64,000 nt of DNA from Niebla homalea (Eukaryota; Ascomycota; Lecanoromycetes; Lecanorales; Ramalinaceae), in the NCBI GenBank assembly GCA_019925105.1, contig JAHGAU010000023.1:888232-952231 (forward strand), written 5' to 3'. Both the position numbers and the translations under genes were made by a program. Position 1 is the first letter of the stretch; each line of letters opens with the position of its first letter. Of the stretch, positions 36,156 to 49,673 are shown piece by piece. The notes beneath the pieces were generated by a model that had not been told where the DNA came from, made no database searches, and was given only the letters and a program-made list of their open reading frames with translations.

Positions 36156-39100
36156 TTATATTAAAGATAACCTATTTACGCTTTTACAGGGAATAGCGAA
36201 GTAAAATAAAGGTTTTTACCAATAATACTCATTAATAACGGACGGTAAGCCGATAATTATTAACGGTACTGGACGGGCGGTAATTACGGTTAAAACGTAT
36301 AACAATTAGTATCCAGACGGGCTATAAAAAAACGTTAATAATTAAGACGGGAGGTCACGATAACTTTAAATGGGTAAATATTAATTTTATTAAACTATAT
36401 AAAGAATCGATTTAAAAAGTTAAACCTTAATAAGGCGATTTAAAGGCTATAAATAAAGTAAACCTTAAAAATATTATAAATTTAATTAAAAATAAATTTG
36501 TAAAAGCTTATAAATTTTTTATTTATTATTTACCTTTTTACTCTTTAAAACTTTTAATTAAGATATTTAATTTTATATTTACTTTATAATATAAGGTATT
36601 TAATACCCGGAAAAAAAATACTTTAAAAAGTATTTTACAATATAAAAAACTAATATTAAACCTTGTTATAATATGCATTTTATTATTTTATTCTATAATA
36701 TTACCTTTATAATATAGAATCCGCTTAACGGAAAGGTTAAAAGATTTACCTTTTTCCCTTTTTTTAATTTTTTCTTTTATTTATTTTTCTTTTTCTTTTT
36801 CTTTAATTTTAATTTAATTTTTATTTATTTTTTATTTATTAAGATTATAAATAATAAACCTTAATAATCTTCTTTATTAAAAACCCTTACGTTAAAATAT
36901 AACTTATAAAGTAATTCTTAAGGGGACCTCAATTAATTAATATTATTTATTAAAGATAAAATTTTTTCTTAATAAAGTAAAAAAGATAAGGATTTAATAG
37001 ATTATTTAATTATTAAGAACCGGGTTTTAAATAATAATTACGGGGGATATAAAGACTACGTTACCCGCTGGCGTTATTATAAATTAAAAAATATTACTTT
37101 AAAAGAATTAATTAAACGTATTTTATATTTTATAAAAACCTATACCTATTTAATTTCTTAATCCGTATTATTTAAAAAATTTAAGGAATTCTTAAAATAA
37201 TTAAACTTTTTACGTTAAGAACGTAACGTTAATATATAATATTATAAGGACGTAAATAACGAAATATAAGTTTTTTAAATAAAATTAAACGATATTAAAA
37301 AAAACCTATAATTAAAAATAAATTAAATTACCCGTTTATAATAATAAAACTATAATAACTCTTTTCCCCCGGAAGATTTAAATTATCTTAAAACATTAAA
37401 AATCCGTACTTATAAATTAAAAGGTTAAAACGTAAACCTTATTATTAAGCTTAAAAATCTTTAACGGAATAATTTAATTTTCTTATTTTATTAATTTATA
37501 ATATCTTTTATTTTTTATAAAAAATTTAAATTAATTAAAATTAAGGATTTTAAACCCTTTATAAGAGAAAACTATAATTAATACCGTTTTTTTAAATACT
37601 ATATTATTATTAGGTTTTAAATAAATAAAAATTAATATTTAATTATATAGGTTTAAGTAAATTATATTTTAATATTTTTAAATTTTAAAGTCCTTAAATA
37701 ATTAAAAACGGAATATAATAATATTACCTTATTAAGCTTTTAAACTTTTAAAGAATTTTAAAACTTCTTAAATTACATTTTTAAAAACGTTAATTAAAAA
37801 AAAAAAAATTAATAATTTTTAAACTTTAAGAATATTAATTACAGACAAATTTATAATATTTTATTTTAATTTTATCCGCTTAATTAAAATCTTTAAATAC
37901 GTAAATTTTAAGAAGAATTTAAAAATTATAATTTATAAATTAATTATTTAATTGCTTAACCGGTTTTATAAGAATTTCCTTTAAGGAAGTCATAATTTAA
38001 ATAGCTTAAATAAAACACGAATATATTTTAAAAAAATAAATTATTTTTAATATTCGGAATATTACCGTTAATAAAAAATCTTTAACCTAAATAAAACCCT
38101 TATTAAGGAAATTAAGGAAACTATAAGAATCCGTAGTATTTCCTTTAAATCCCCCGGCGGAATAAAAAGTTTTAAATAATTTAAGTTCCGATAAATTATT
38201 CCCGTTATTATAAAGTTAATTCCCTTTCCGAACGTTAAATACTTTATTTATTAAAAGAATTATTTTTAAGCCGATTACCTTAATTATTAACGTAATTAAA
38301 ATAATACATAAAAGTGTTCCGTTTAAATTTATTATATTATTTTTAATTTAAATAAAGAATTTATTTATAATTAAAACGGTTAAATCTTTTATACCTTTAA
38401 AAATATTTTATTTAATAACTTAAATAAACTATTAATAAAAAATTAAGCTTTATAAAAGTTATTATAAAAGATAAAAACGTATATTACTTTTGAATTTTAA
38501 CGATTAAGTATATTAAAAGTATTAAAAATCTTTTAATATTTAAAATAATAAATCTTAAATTAATAATTAATTTATAAGTTATAAAGATTAATATTTTCCT
38601 TTATCCTTTTTAATTAATCTAAGTATTACCGGTTATTATTTTATTAATAAATAAATTATCTTATGAGTTTACGTAATACTTTAAATTTCTTTTTTAACCC
38701 TTTCCCGACCTAAATTTATTTAAGATTATAAGGGTAAATACTTACGGTTTATTATTTATATAATTTATCCCCGGATAATTATAAAAGATTATTCGGAAAA
38801 TTAATTTAGAGTATTTATTGTTTAATTTAAGATATATAATATAATCCTTAATAAATCTTAAATAAAACGGTATTACGTATTTATTTATTTTATAATTAAT
38901 AAGATATTTTTTATATTAAATTAATATAATTATAAAAGAATTAATTATTAAAATGTAAAGTTTATTCCGGAATTTTTTTAAATTTTAATTTTAATTTATT
39001 AAGCTTTAAATATACTCCCGGAAAATAAAAAATTAAAATTATTTAAGGCCCTATAAGAAGAATAAAAACTATCCTTTAAGCCCTAAGAAAAGAAAAAGAA

Positions 39101-39409
39101 AATATAAAGTGATCTTTCCCCTTTAAAGCTTATTAAAGAAAAAAGGCTTTTTTCATTTAAAATTATTAACGTAACGGTTTTTTATATTATTATAAGGGTT
39201 TAAAAAAATTTAAAAAATTTTTTATATTTCTATAACGGACTTAAATAACTATTTAAATTTCCTTAATAATACCCCGATTAATATTTTAATTATAATAATT
39301 TATAAGGATAATTTTACGGAAAAAATAGTTTTTAAAAAGAAAATTATAATTAAGCTCCCGGCTAAATATTATAATTTTAAGGATATTTTTAATTATATAA
39401 TAATAAATA

Positions 39410-42400
39410 GAAAAGGATAGCGACGAATAAAGGGACCCCAGAGGTCCAAAACGATACGTATATATATAGCTTTAGTGATAGTAAAAGGAGTATATTAAGT
39501 GCAATAAGTAGAAGTAACGTAATAGTCAAAAATAAGGTAATAAACGGGCAAATAACCTATATTAACAGAAACGGTAATAACGCGTACGGGTAATATAATA
39601 ATAATAAGCCGGATAACGCTTAAAATAAATAAGGGAATTAAGGTTAATAAAATACGCGTATTAAAGCGCGTAAAATACGTAATAATAATACGGAGGTAAT
39701 AAGTAAATAAAAGGGTAAAAAGGTCAGTACGGTATTAATAATAAAGGATATAAACGGGGGGAAAAAGCGGGAAGATTATAGTAAAAATATTATTAAAAAT
39801 ATATAAAAGGGAATTAAAATTAGTAAGGAAAACGGGACCTTAAAGGACTAAAAATAAAAAGCGGAAATAATACGTCGCCCGGTAAAAAAGGGCGAAAGGA
39901 CAATAAGGGAAATAATAAAGACTTTAAAAAAACTCCTTATAATAAAATAGAAAAATATTACGTTAAAGATTTAACCGATACTATAAATTAAATTAAAAAG
40001 TATAAAAGACTTTTATATAAAGGTAAAAATAAAATTAAGGGAAACGGAGCGCTTATGGGGCTTTTAAGGGGCGGGAGTAAAAGCATTAATAAAGGGTAAA
40101 AATAACGGCTTAAGGTTAAAAATATAAAGTAAAAGTACGAAAACGGTAACCTTTTAAGTAAAAAAAAGTTAAGCGATGAAAATAATAAAAAGGATATCCG
40201 CGGCAGAGAATAAGGGGATAACGGAAGAGAAAATAGCTATATTAAAAAAAGTAAAAATAATAACGGTTTATTTATTTAATAATAAGGAAAGGAACGTAGT
40301 TACGGAAATAAACTTATTATAATTAATAAAAACTTTTAAGGTAACGACGGAATTATTAATAAAATAAATTATCGCGGTATATAAATTATAAAGTAAAGAT
40401 ATCTTTTTTAATATAGCGTTATTAAAAGTAAAAAAAAGCTTAAAAAAATTTAAAACTTAAATTAATAAGGGAAAATATAAGTTAATTAAGGTTTTAAGGT
40501 AATCGTTTATTATTATAATAAATAAAATATACTTATTACGTTTCATAAAAACCGAAAAAAAGGTTACGTTAAAAAGTATAAAAAGGGAAAATACGGTTCT
40601 TTACTTAAGGCTTAAAATCGTTAACTATAGGCTTCCTCCGGTAATAAGGAGATTTAATTCTTTAAGACGTATAAAGAGGTATTTTACCGTTATATTAAGC
40701 GTAATATTAATAAAAATATATAATAACGTCCTAAATAAAAGGATTATTAAAGGAAAATCGTTTAAGATAATCCGGTTATAAAATAAAACGGCGGATATTT
40801 ATTAATATTTTAAATATTAAAATTATAAATATATTATTATAAGGTATTTTAATATTATAAGGTATATAATTTATATTAAGGATTATAATATTTATAAGTA
40901 TATAAAGTTAATAATTAAGGGGATTATAAAAAACGCGCTTAAATACGTTACGTATAATTAAAAAAATATTTAATATAAGATTCTAAATATATAATAAGAA
41001 TTAAAGATATTAAACGTAAAAAAACCCGGATAACCATAAAAATCTAACGGTATAATACGTACGGAACTAATTTAACGGGTTAATTAAAAGTAACTTTAAA
41101 ATGTAAATTTAATTAATTAAATAATAAAAAATAAATAATAATAATGGATAAAATAAAGAAAAGGAAGTTCTTTATAATCCCGATTTTAAAAGCCGGTTAT
41201 CTTACGTCTTTAATAATAGTTAGGAAGGTATTAAGTTAAAAAACGCTTAATTTTAATAGGAAGTCCGTAACTTAAACGGGTATAAATAAGGGAGTTTTTA
41301 TAAAGGTTAATATATAATATATTAACGCTTTTAAGAATAATATAATATAACGTTTATAATAAAAGAATTAAAGTAATAATATTAATATTTAAGTTTAAAG
41401 AAGTTAAAAACGTTAATATTATAACAATATAAAAATTACCGTATAACTTATATATATATTTATTTATTAACTTAAAAAAAAGGTTTTACTTAACCTTTAA
41501 GGGAAATAAAATAACTAGAATATATTTCTTTATAAATAAATAACTTAACGTAAATAACTAGGATATTACTTATTACGGTAAAAACCTTTATATACTCTAT
41601 ATTATAAAGGAAAAAGACTTAAAGGACGACTTTAATATTTATAATACGTATAACCCGCCGTTAATTAATAAAAAGGGACCATTTATAATATTATTACTTA
41701 AAGAAGTCTTAATTACTTTAAGTAAATATATATTATTTAAGGACTTTAATCTATATTATTATATATAAAATATAAAAAAATATACGATAAATTATATTAA
41801 ATTAAACGATTTATTAATAATTACCGTTTAAGTTAATTTCTTATTATTAATATTATAAGGGATTATTATATAAAAAAGTTATAAATTTAAAATAATAATT
41901 AATTTAATTTTTAATATGAAAAAGGTTATTAACGCGGTTATAACGTATAGACCGTAAAAGGACTTAAAATATAACTCGGATTATATACTGATATAGATAA
42001 TTTTAAATTAAACCGTTAATATAACCCTATTATTACCGGTAAAGAGGGCGTAAAAAACGGTTAAAGTAATAAAGGTTTATATAAAAGCGGAGGAGACAGT
42101 AATATAATTTACGGACCTCCCTTAATTAGATAATAGAGACCGGATTAACCTTTTTAGAAAGTAAATAATAAAAATATTAAATAAAATAATCGATAAAATA
42201 ATCTTAATAATAAAATTTTCTTAAAGAGTTAAAACTTATTAAAATAAAAAGTATATTACCGTAATTATAAAGGTAAAAAGGCTAATAAAATAAGCTTTTA
42301 AGTATAAGAATTAAGAAATATTTAATTAATTAAAGGCTATTTAAAAGGAAAAAGAGAAAATTATTAAAAAATTAAATAAATATACTTTCAGTTTATAATA

Positions 42401-45221
42401 TATAACTTAACGGTTTTACCTCGTAATATTTAAAAGTTAATAAAGTATAATAAAGAATAAAATAAAAAATTAAAGTTTATCCTTAAATTCCCGCCTTTTA
42501 AAAGACTTAATAATATATTAATTAATACCTTTAACGGTAAGATTAAGGCCCTTAAAGGAGCATTTTTCCCCCTTCCGTTAAAAATTAATTTAAACGATAT
42601 TAATAATATTATATACCCCGATTTTATATTAATAAATAAAATAATAATATAAAATATAATAATTAAAACGATTAATAAATTAAAGAAAAATAAAGCCCCG
42701 GGACTAAATAAGATCCTTAATAAATTCCTATTAATAATAATATTACCGTTTAAAAAAGTTTTTATTTATTTTTTTAAATATATTTTAACGTTAATTATTA
42801 CTTACGTAAATTTAAAAAAATAAAAATAATTATCCTTAAGAAGCTTATTAAGCCGGATTACTTTAAGGTAAAGTTTTATAAACTTATTATATTCCTTTAT
42901 ACGTTAAGGAAAGCCTTAAAAACGGTAATAATAAAGATCCTTAATAACTATATAGAAAATTATGGATTTCTTCCCGATTAATAAATAAGAATAAAAAAAG
43001 GTTAATTAATAAAAATAACTTTTAAAAGATTAATTAACGGTATATATACGGTATAAAGTTACGGGAAAAAATATATTATAAATATTCTTTTTTTTTTAAT
43101 ATTATAAGTATTTTTAATAAAGTAAATTATTAAAGGTTATTATATAATTTAAAAAAAGAAAAAAAATATTACTTTTCTTAATTAAATAAATAAAGAATTT
43201 CTCAAGCGATTAAGTTACGTTAATTAACCTAAAATAAAAAATAAATTTAATAAAGCTTATTATAATAAGGATTCCTTAAAAATTATTTATTTTTTTTATA
43301 TTATTCTTATTCTTTAACGGTTTATTAATTAAAGAGTTCGTTAATTTAAAATAAAAGATTTAAGTTAAAAACTTTATTAATAACGTTTACCTTTTAACTT
43401 ATAATATTTTTATACGTATAAATTATTTAAAATTAAAATAAACTTATAAAGTTTATTTTTAATAAGTAAGAACTTATAAAGCTTAATTTATATTATATAA
43501 ATATAAATTTATTTATATAATTAAAAGTTTAAAGTTATACGATATAATAATTATAATAGACTTAAATAAAATTACGGTAAAACCGGATATTAATATTAAA
43601 GTCCTTAACCTTTAAGTAAATAAAAAGCTTAATTAAAAAAATTATATAAAAAAAATTTAAAAGAAAATAACTTTATAAAAAATAAACCTTATTTATTTTA
43701 TTATATCGATATAAAAAATTACGTTATAAAAAGCCCGGACCGTTTATTAAACCGTAATAAAATTAACTATAATATACGTTATAATTATTTAATATATACT
43801 TAAAAGTACTTCGGGATATAAAAAAAAACTTATTTAAATATTATAAAAAGTTTAGAATTAATATTTAAAAGTAATTAACGGTACTTATAAAGTAACCCTT
43901 ATCCTGGTATTAAAATTTAAGGTCTTTATATTATTAATTAAGGTTTTATTAAATTAAATAATTGTTTAAGTAAAGTTAAAGAAATATATATATTTAATTA
44001 CGATAATAGGAAATAAGCGGATCCGTTAAAATCTTAATAAGCCTTAAGTTAAAGGAAATAAATTAAAGATATTTATCCTTTTTCTTATTAAGATGAAATA
44101 AAAATAAATTAAGAAAAAAGTTAACTTTACCGGTATCCCGGAAGTTACTTTAAACGCGTATAAACTCCTATTAAGCGTAAAAGAAACCGAGATTAAAAGG
44201 ATTTAAAGAATAAAAATTATAATAATTATTTTATAAGCTATAATAAAATAAATTAAACGTTAATGAAAATATAAAGACTTTATATTTTAAAATTATTATT
44301 ATTTAATTTTTAACGATAAAAAAATTATTAATAAATATTTCCGTTATTATAATATTATAAAAAAAGGTAATAATGTATTAATAATTTAATTCCGGACGGG
44401 CAAAAACAATTTAATTTATTTCCTATTTATTATATATACCGGAAGTCGGATAAATACTAAATATAAGTATAAATAAAGAAAATAAAACGTTATATATATC
44501 TTTATTTTTTATTCCTTATTTACGGAGGTTAAATTAAGACTTATTATAAAAGTTAATACTTATAATTATTATTAAATTTTATTTATAAAGTAAAGTATCC
44601 GGGTAACCGTTAAGTTTATAATATCTATTGGATTATTATTATAATTTAACTTCGCTATAAAGATAAACAAAATTATTAAAAACTTTACGGAAAAAACCCG
44701 TTATTGGCTAAGGAAAAAAAAGAGAAACGGAAACCGGTTATATTAATTATATAAACCGGAAAGCATCTTTTATAACTATAAGGATATAATAATAAACGTT
44801 TATTAAAAGTCTTTAAAGGAATTAACGGTAATAATAATATAAAAGAAATATATATTAAGTACGTAAATATTAATATAAATATTTAAAAACGTTACGTAAA
44901 GCTAAAATAATATAAATATATAAAGGAGCGGAAAAGTAATAAGCTTAAAAGCAGTTTTTATAAGGATATAATTATAATATTATTAATTTTTATAAAGGAA
45001 TTAAAATATAAAAAGTATATAAATAGATTATTATTCTTTAAACGGCCGTTAATATCCTTTACCTTAAGGGATAAAGGGTAAAGGCCTGGTAAACGCCGGT
45101 TTTTACCTTAACGTTATAAGTATCAGGTTTTTACGGTTATTAGCAAGGTTAAAAGGCCGCGTATTAAGGAACGCCGGAATTAGCTTAATTAGATCCGTAG
45201 TATAAATCAATCAATCAATCA
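39410..45221 (+). mobile_element. LINE B: full-length Tad-like LINE inserted in gypsy B
   Basis: A 5812-bp LINE delimited by a perfect 13-bp duplication ATAATAATAAATA (39397-39409 and 45222-45234). The 5' end is GAAAAGGATAGCGACG (start codon mutated to ATA) and the 3' end is TAAATCAATCAATCAATCA. Colinear with LINE A, which is on the other strand, and the same 5' end is present in LINE C. ORF1 is about 39416-40950 and ORF2 about 41000-44900. It interrupts gypsy B near its protease/reverse-transcriptase junction. Confidence 0.93.
40600..44300 (+). pseudogene. LINE B coding regions: zinc knuckle, endonuclease and reverse transcriptase, RIPed
   Basis: Near 40820-40900 a repeated Tyr-spaced pattern (YFNIIRYIIYIKDYNIYKYIK) looks like CCHC knuckles with Cys turned to Tyr. 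The apurinic-type endonuclease reads NIYNTYNPPLINKKGP near 41636 and KDFNLYY near 41740, the family's N.YNPP and GDFNLHH motifs. Reverse transcriptase: NKAPGLNKILNKFL at about 42690, matching the KAPGpDgIpnevL motif; ISIFNKVNY near 43115; and the active site FINNVYLLTY near 43370, where FADD has become FINN. The RNase H region is expected to follow but I could not pin motifs. Active-site Asp residues are lost, so this copy is dead. Confidence 0.85.
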
Positions 45222-45234
45222 ATAATAATAAATA

Positions 45235-48200
45235 AATTACCCTTATACCAAAATTACGATTATAAGATTAACTTAATTTTAAAAGGGATTCTATTTTAAA
45301 ATTATATTTATTTATTTTTAAACTATAAACTTTAAAAATTAAAGGAATATATTATTAAAAACTTAAAAAAAGGATTTATTAAGTTTAATAAAGCCCCTTA
45401 TAAACCCCTTATTCTTTTTATCCTTAAGTTTAACGGCGACTTATGATTATACGTGGATTACCGTGGTATTAACGTTATTGTTAAAAGGAACCAATACCTT
45501 ATTCCCCTGATCAAGGAAATATTATTTTAAATTACTGGTTGTAAGTAAATTACCCGCTTAAATATTATCGTAGCCTTTAATAAGCTTTATATATATCCGG
45601 AGAGTAAGGACTTTATAATATTCGTTATTTTATTAAGTACCTTTAAGTATAAAGTTGTGTTTTTCAATTTAATTAATAATCCCGCCTTATATTAATAATA
45701 TATAAATAAAATTTTATTTAATTATTTAAATATTTTTATTTAAGCTTACTTAAATAATATTATTATTTATAATATTATTAAAAAAGAATATACCTATTAT
45801 ATACGCTTAATATTAAAACATTTACGTAACGCCGGCTTATAAGTAAATATCCGGAAATATAAATTCAGAGTATAATAAATTAAGTTTTTAAATCTTATTT
45901 TTATTATTACCGGTTAAAAATAAACCCTAATAAAGTAAATAAGATTAAAAATTGGCCGGTCCCCGTTAACCTTAAAGCCCTTTAAGGATTTATTGGTTTC
46001 TATAACTTCTATTAAAGATTTATCCTTTAATTCTTTAAAATAATAAAGCCTTTTTTAAAACTTATTAAAAAGGAAACCTTACTCCTATAGTCCTTAGAAT
46101 ACTAAAAGGTTTATATTATACTTAAAGAAGCCCTTATTACGGCCCTTATATTAACCTATTGGGGGCGAGCGCGGCGAAATGGCATTTTTGCGTGCAGAAG
46201 ATAAACTATAGAATAATCGAATATTTTAAAGGTGGGGAACGATTTCATTAAGAGCCTTTAAACCTTATCCGGTAAGTTATATGGTTAATATAAATAAAAT
46301 AATAATAAGTATTTAACGATTCGCCGGTATTTATAGTTAACCTTAAATAAGCCTAATTATTACGTAAGGCCGATAAAAAGGGGTTACGAGGATTTAACGT
46401 TAAAAGATTAAAGTTAAGATTAAATAAGTTTAATCCGAAAAACTATATAATAAAATATTTAAGGTAAAGTCTTAACGTTAAGAGAAGTAAAATTATATAA
46501 TTAAAACTGTTTTCCCCCGATTAAGCTTAATATTATTATTAAATTTTTATTATAAATTATAATATTAAAAAATAAAAATTTTTTAATAAAAATAATAAAT
46601 TAAGGATTTAAGGTAATTATTAATCTTAATCGGATTAACGTAAAAACTCGGTCGTAATATTAAAGTAAATAACTGCAGGGGAGAGGTTTTTATTTAAATC
46701 AGGTTAATATTTAGGGTAAATTAAGGCTAAATTAACCGATTATAATTTCTTCTTTCCTTTTAAATTAAAACGATAAGTTTAAAATAAGTATAAATATTGA
46801 GATTACCGTAACCTAGCCACCAGCATTATGGAACGCCGAAATTAGCTTAAAAGTAGCTAGACTCGTATATAAATAAATCAATCAATCAATCAATATTAAC
46901 CTATTATGATCCCGATAAAGAAACGATCCTTAAAACGGACTTTTTAAATTACGTTTCCGGCGGTATTTTTTCTTAATATAATAAGGCCGGAGAATTATAC
47001 CCGGTAATTTATTACTTTAAGAATATATTATTAATTAAATATAATTATAATATCTATAATAAAAAGCTTTTTATTATTATCCGGTATGTAGAAAATTAAT
47101 AGTTTAAATTGGAAATAATAAAGAAACCCTTCCGGATTTTTAACGATAATTAAGTTTTAAAGTACTTTATTAAAAGTTAAAAGCTTATTAAACGTTAAGT
47201 TAAATACCTAAATATCCTTTCTAAATTTAATTTTAAGGTTATTTACCGTCCGGGGAAATAAAATAATAAGGCTAATATTTTTACTTAAATACCCGGTTAT
47301 CAATTATAAAATTATAACGATAATAGGGTAAAGGATTAATTCCAGACCGTTTTATCTTTTAAACGTTTTAAGGTTTTAGCCTTAAATAAGGGGGAAGAAG
47401 TATTAATATTAGCTTATTTAATACTTAAAGAACTTAAGTTTTATAAGTAGGTCCGTAAAGCCAACCGTATTAATAAAAGCTTAATAAAATTTAAAAAAGT
47501 AATTACGGAAAATAAATTATTTAATTTTTAAGGCGTATTTTTAATTTATATTAAGATTCAATCTGATATCCTTATTAATAAAAATAAATTATAAATATTA
47601 ATATAATTTATTATAAATATCTTAAAGTATATTTATAATAAATTAATTAGTAATTACCACGGCTAAGATCGTACGATTAAACTTATTTTCCGGTATTTTT
47701 TTTAACTTACTTTTAATTTAAAGTTTTACAATAAAAGCCCGTAAAATTACTTTATTAACCAGAAAGCCCGGAACGAAGATAAATTAATTTTTTTAATTAA
47801 CTTTATTACCGGATTACTTAGATATAAGGGTATAAACGTTATTTTTATTGTAATTTATATATTATTTAAAAATTAATATTATATCCTTTATTACGTTAAA
47901 AAGGAGAAGACCTCCATTAAAGAGATAACCTGGTTTTTTATTAAAAAAGTATTTAAATATTATGGCCTTCCGGATAATATTATTCTAAATTACGGTTTTT
48001 AATTTATTAATAAAATATAATATTCTTTACTATATTAACTTAAAATTAACTTTTAAACCTTAATTCCTTATTACGTTAAAAGTAATAATTAAATTAAAAA
48101 ATAAATTAAGAAATAAAATAAGGACTCCGGATTTATATAAATTATTTATAAAACGATTGAGTATGATAATTATTAATAATAGAATTTACGGATAATAATA

Positions 48201-49150
48201 ACTTAAATCAATTAATTAAAATAATACTTTTTACCTTAATAAAAATTTTTACTTAAAGATATTATTTAAGCTTAATAATATTAAATACGTTACCGCTTAT
48301 AAATAACTTTAAGTTAAAAAAGTTATTAATATTAATAAAACTATATAAGAAATTCTTAATATAATTTATTTTAATTTTAATAAGACTTATAATTAAGCGT
48401 TTAAATAAGTTAATTATTAACGTAAAAACGTAAAGTTTAGAATTAATAATAAAGTTTAAATAAATATTAAGTATTTAATAATTAATTAATTTAATAAAAA
48501 CCTTAATTATAAATACTTAAATCCTTATATTATTTTTAAATAATATTATTCCTTTTATAAATTAAACGTTTTAAATATTTTCCGGGTTTACTTTATTTTT
48601 TATATAAGCAATTTAACTTATATTTTAATTAAAGAGAAATTACTTTTATTAAGATAAATTAATTTACCCTTTAAACCCGTTATTATAAGCGAAAAGGGTA
48701 TTAAGGAATAAAAGTTTAAAGAAATTATTAATTCCCATTATACCGGTTAAAGATAAAAGCTATAATATAAAATTAAATAAATAAACTTACCCTTAAATAA
48801 TATTTAATATTATATTAATATAAAAGAATTTCTTTATATTTAAAGATTAATTAAAGTTTTTTATAAAAAATACCCCGATAAGCCCAAATTACGACCCGGA
48901 GATTTAATTAATATCGCTATATTTTAAGTAACCTTTAAAGCTTATTTTAAATATTTAAGTTAAATAACGATTTTTACGGGTATAGAATTTAATATTATAA
49001 GCTATATATTATATCTTTATTAAGCTTAAAAAATTTTTAAAACGGTTTTATAGCTCCTTAAAGTTATTAAAGCGATTATTATTAATATTACTTATTTATA
49101 TAGATTATACGCTTTTTTATTAATATAAATTTAATATATAAGGTAAGAAA
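45235..49150 (+). pseudogene. Gypsy B pol after the LINE insertion: reverse transcriptase, RNase H and integrase
   Basis: Reverse transcriptase: from about 45394 the plus strand reads PLILFILKFNGDL, one stop, LYVDYRGINVIVKRNQYLIP, the family's K.dG.LR.cvDYR.lN....knrYPLP block. The active site at 45747-45772 reads YLNNIIIYN, where both catalytic Asp codons have become Asn by G-to-A change. FIGFYNFY near 45985 matches the FLGF.nfYRRFI step. RNase H resumes after the 732-bp insertion with YYDPDKETILKTDFLNYVSG (46905-46960). Integrase near 47919-48017 reads ITWFFIKKVFKYYGLPDNII, then LNYGF. The loss of both active-site Asp residues alone makes it inactive. Confidence 0.88.
46161..46892 (+). mobile_element. 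732-bp LINE-tailed non-autonomous element in gypsy B
   Basis: Flanked by a perfect 13-bp duplication ATATTAACCTATT (46148-46160 and 46893-46905). It begins GGGGGCGAGCGCGGCGAAAT and ends in a (TCAA)n tail. The last roughly 60 bp resemble the 3' end of LINEs A and B (GGAACGCCGAAATTAGCTTA against GGAACGCCGGAATTAGCTTA), but the rest does not match them. No open frame is present. The same 13-bp TSD length and same tail suggest it was mobilised by the LINE machinery, as a SINE-like element or a deletion derivative. It splits the RNase H coding region of gypsy B. Confidence 0.88.
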
Positions 49151-49194
49151 ATTAAAAAAATATTTTAAAAAAGGGGTAAATCGTAAAAAACAAT

Positions 49195-49457
49195 ATTTAC
49201 CCCGGAAGCCCCCGGACGAAATCGCGTTTTAGGGCTTATTATAAAGGTTACCGCCACGGTATTACCCCTGTAATTCTCATACCACTTACCCGGCCAATTA
49301 GTAACGGGTAAGCTGGGTGATAACCGAACTTCACTTCAGTTACCCGGCCAATCAGTAACGGGTAAGAGGGGTGATCTTGAGTTCAAAATTTTATTTATTT
49401 TTCCTTTTCAGCGTGCTTATAGGCTTAAGGGTGAGCCTTTCCCAGGGGGGGGGATAA
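49195..49457 (+). other. Non-RIPed 3' untranslated part and polypurine tract of gypsy B
   Basis: A GC-richer stretch between the end of pol and the 3' LTR. It contains two copies, about 60 bp apart, of TTACCCGGCCAATCAGTAACGG-type sequence (near 49287 and 49340). It ends in AGGGGGGGGGATAATA right before the LTR, the position and composition expected of the polypurine tract that primes plus-strand synthesis. Confidence 0.75.
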
Positions 49458-49673
49458 TATCAGGGTTCAGGGTTATTAGTAGCTTAGGAAAGGGCCTTAC
49501 CGGGCCTACCCCGGGCCAAGCCCGGGGTTAGTCCGGTACCCAGGAGTGTTACCGACTGGGTATATCAGGGCCTTCGGCCCCTTCACTCCTACACCTCTGT
49601 ACTTTAATGTCTTTAATTATACGCAATACACCCTTTGCCTTTCAACCACCCCAGAGGGGCTTGCACTCTAACA
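49458..49673 (+). repeat. 3' LTR of gypsy B (216 bp)
   Basis: Starts TATCAGGGTTCAGGG (G-to-A at position 2) and ends CTCTAACA. It is followed by TTTAC. This is the least mutated LTR of the family in this window. Confidence 0.93.

Larger units (their letters stand above)
35940..49673 (+). mobile_element. Ty3/gypsy copy B, complete with both LTRs, host to two insertions
   Basis: 216-bp LTRs at 35940-36155 and 49458-49673, with perfect TTTAC duplications at 35935-35939 and 49674-49678. Subtracting LINE B (39410-45221) and the 732-bp element (46161-46892) with their TSDs leaves about 7.2 kb, a normal gypsy size. Internal order is a gag region (about 36900-38200, no clear motif), protease/reverse transcriptase, RNase H and integrase. 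There is a G-run polypurine tract directly before the 3' LTR. It is inserted in gypsy family 2 in opposite orientation. The interior is heavily RIPed, whereas both LTRs and the last 250 bp before the 3' LTR keep near-normal GC. Confidence 0.93.
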
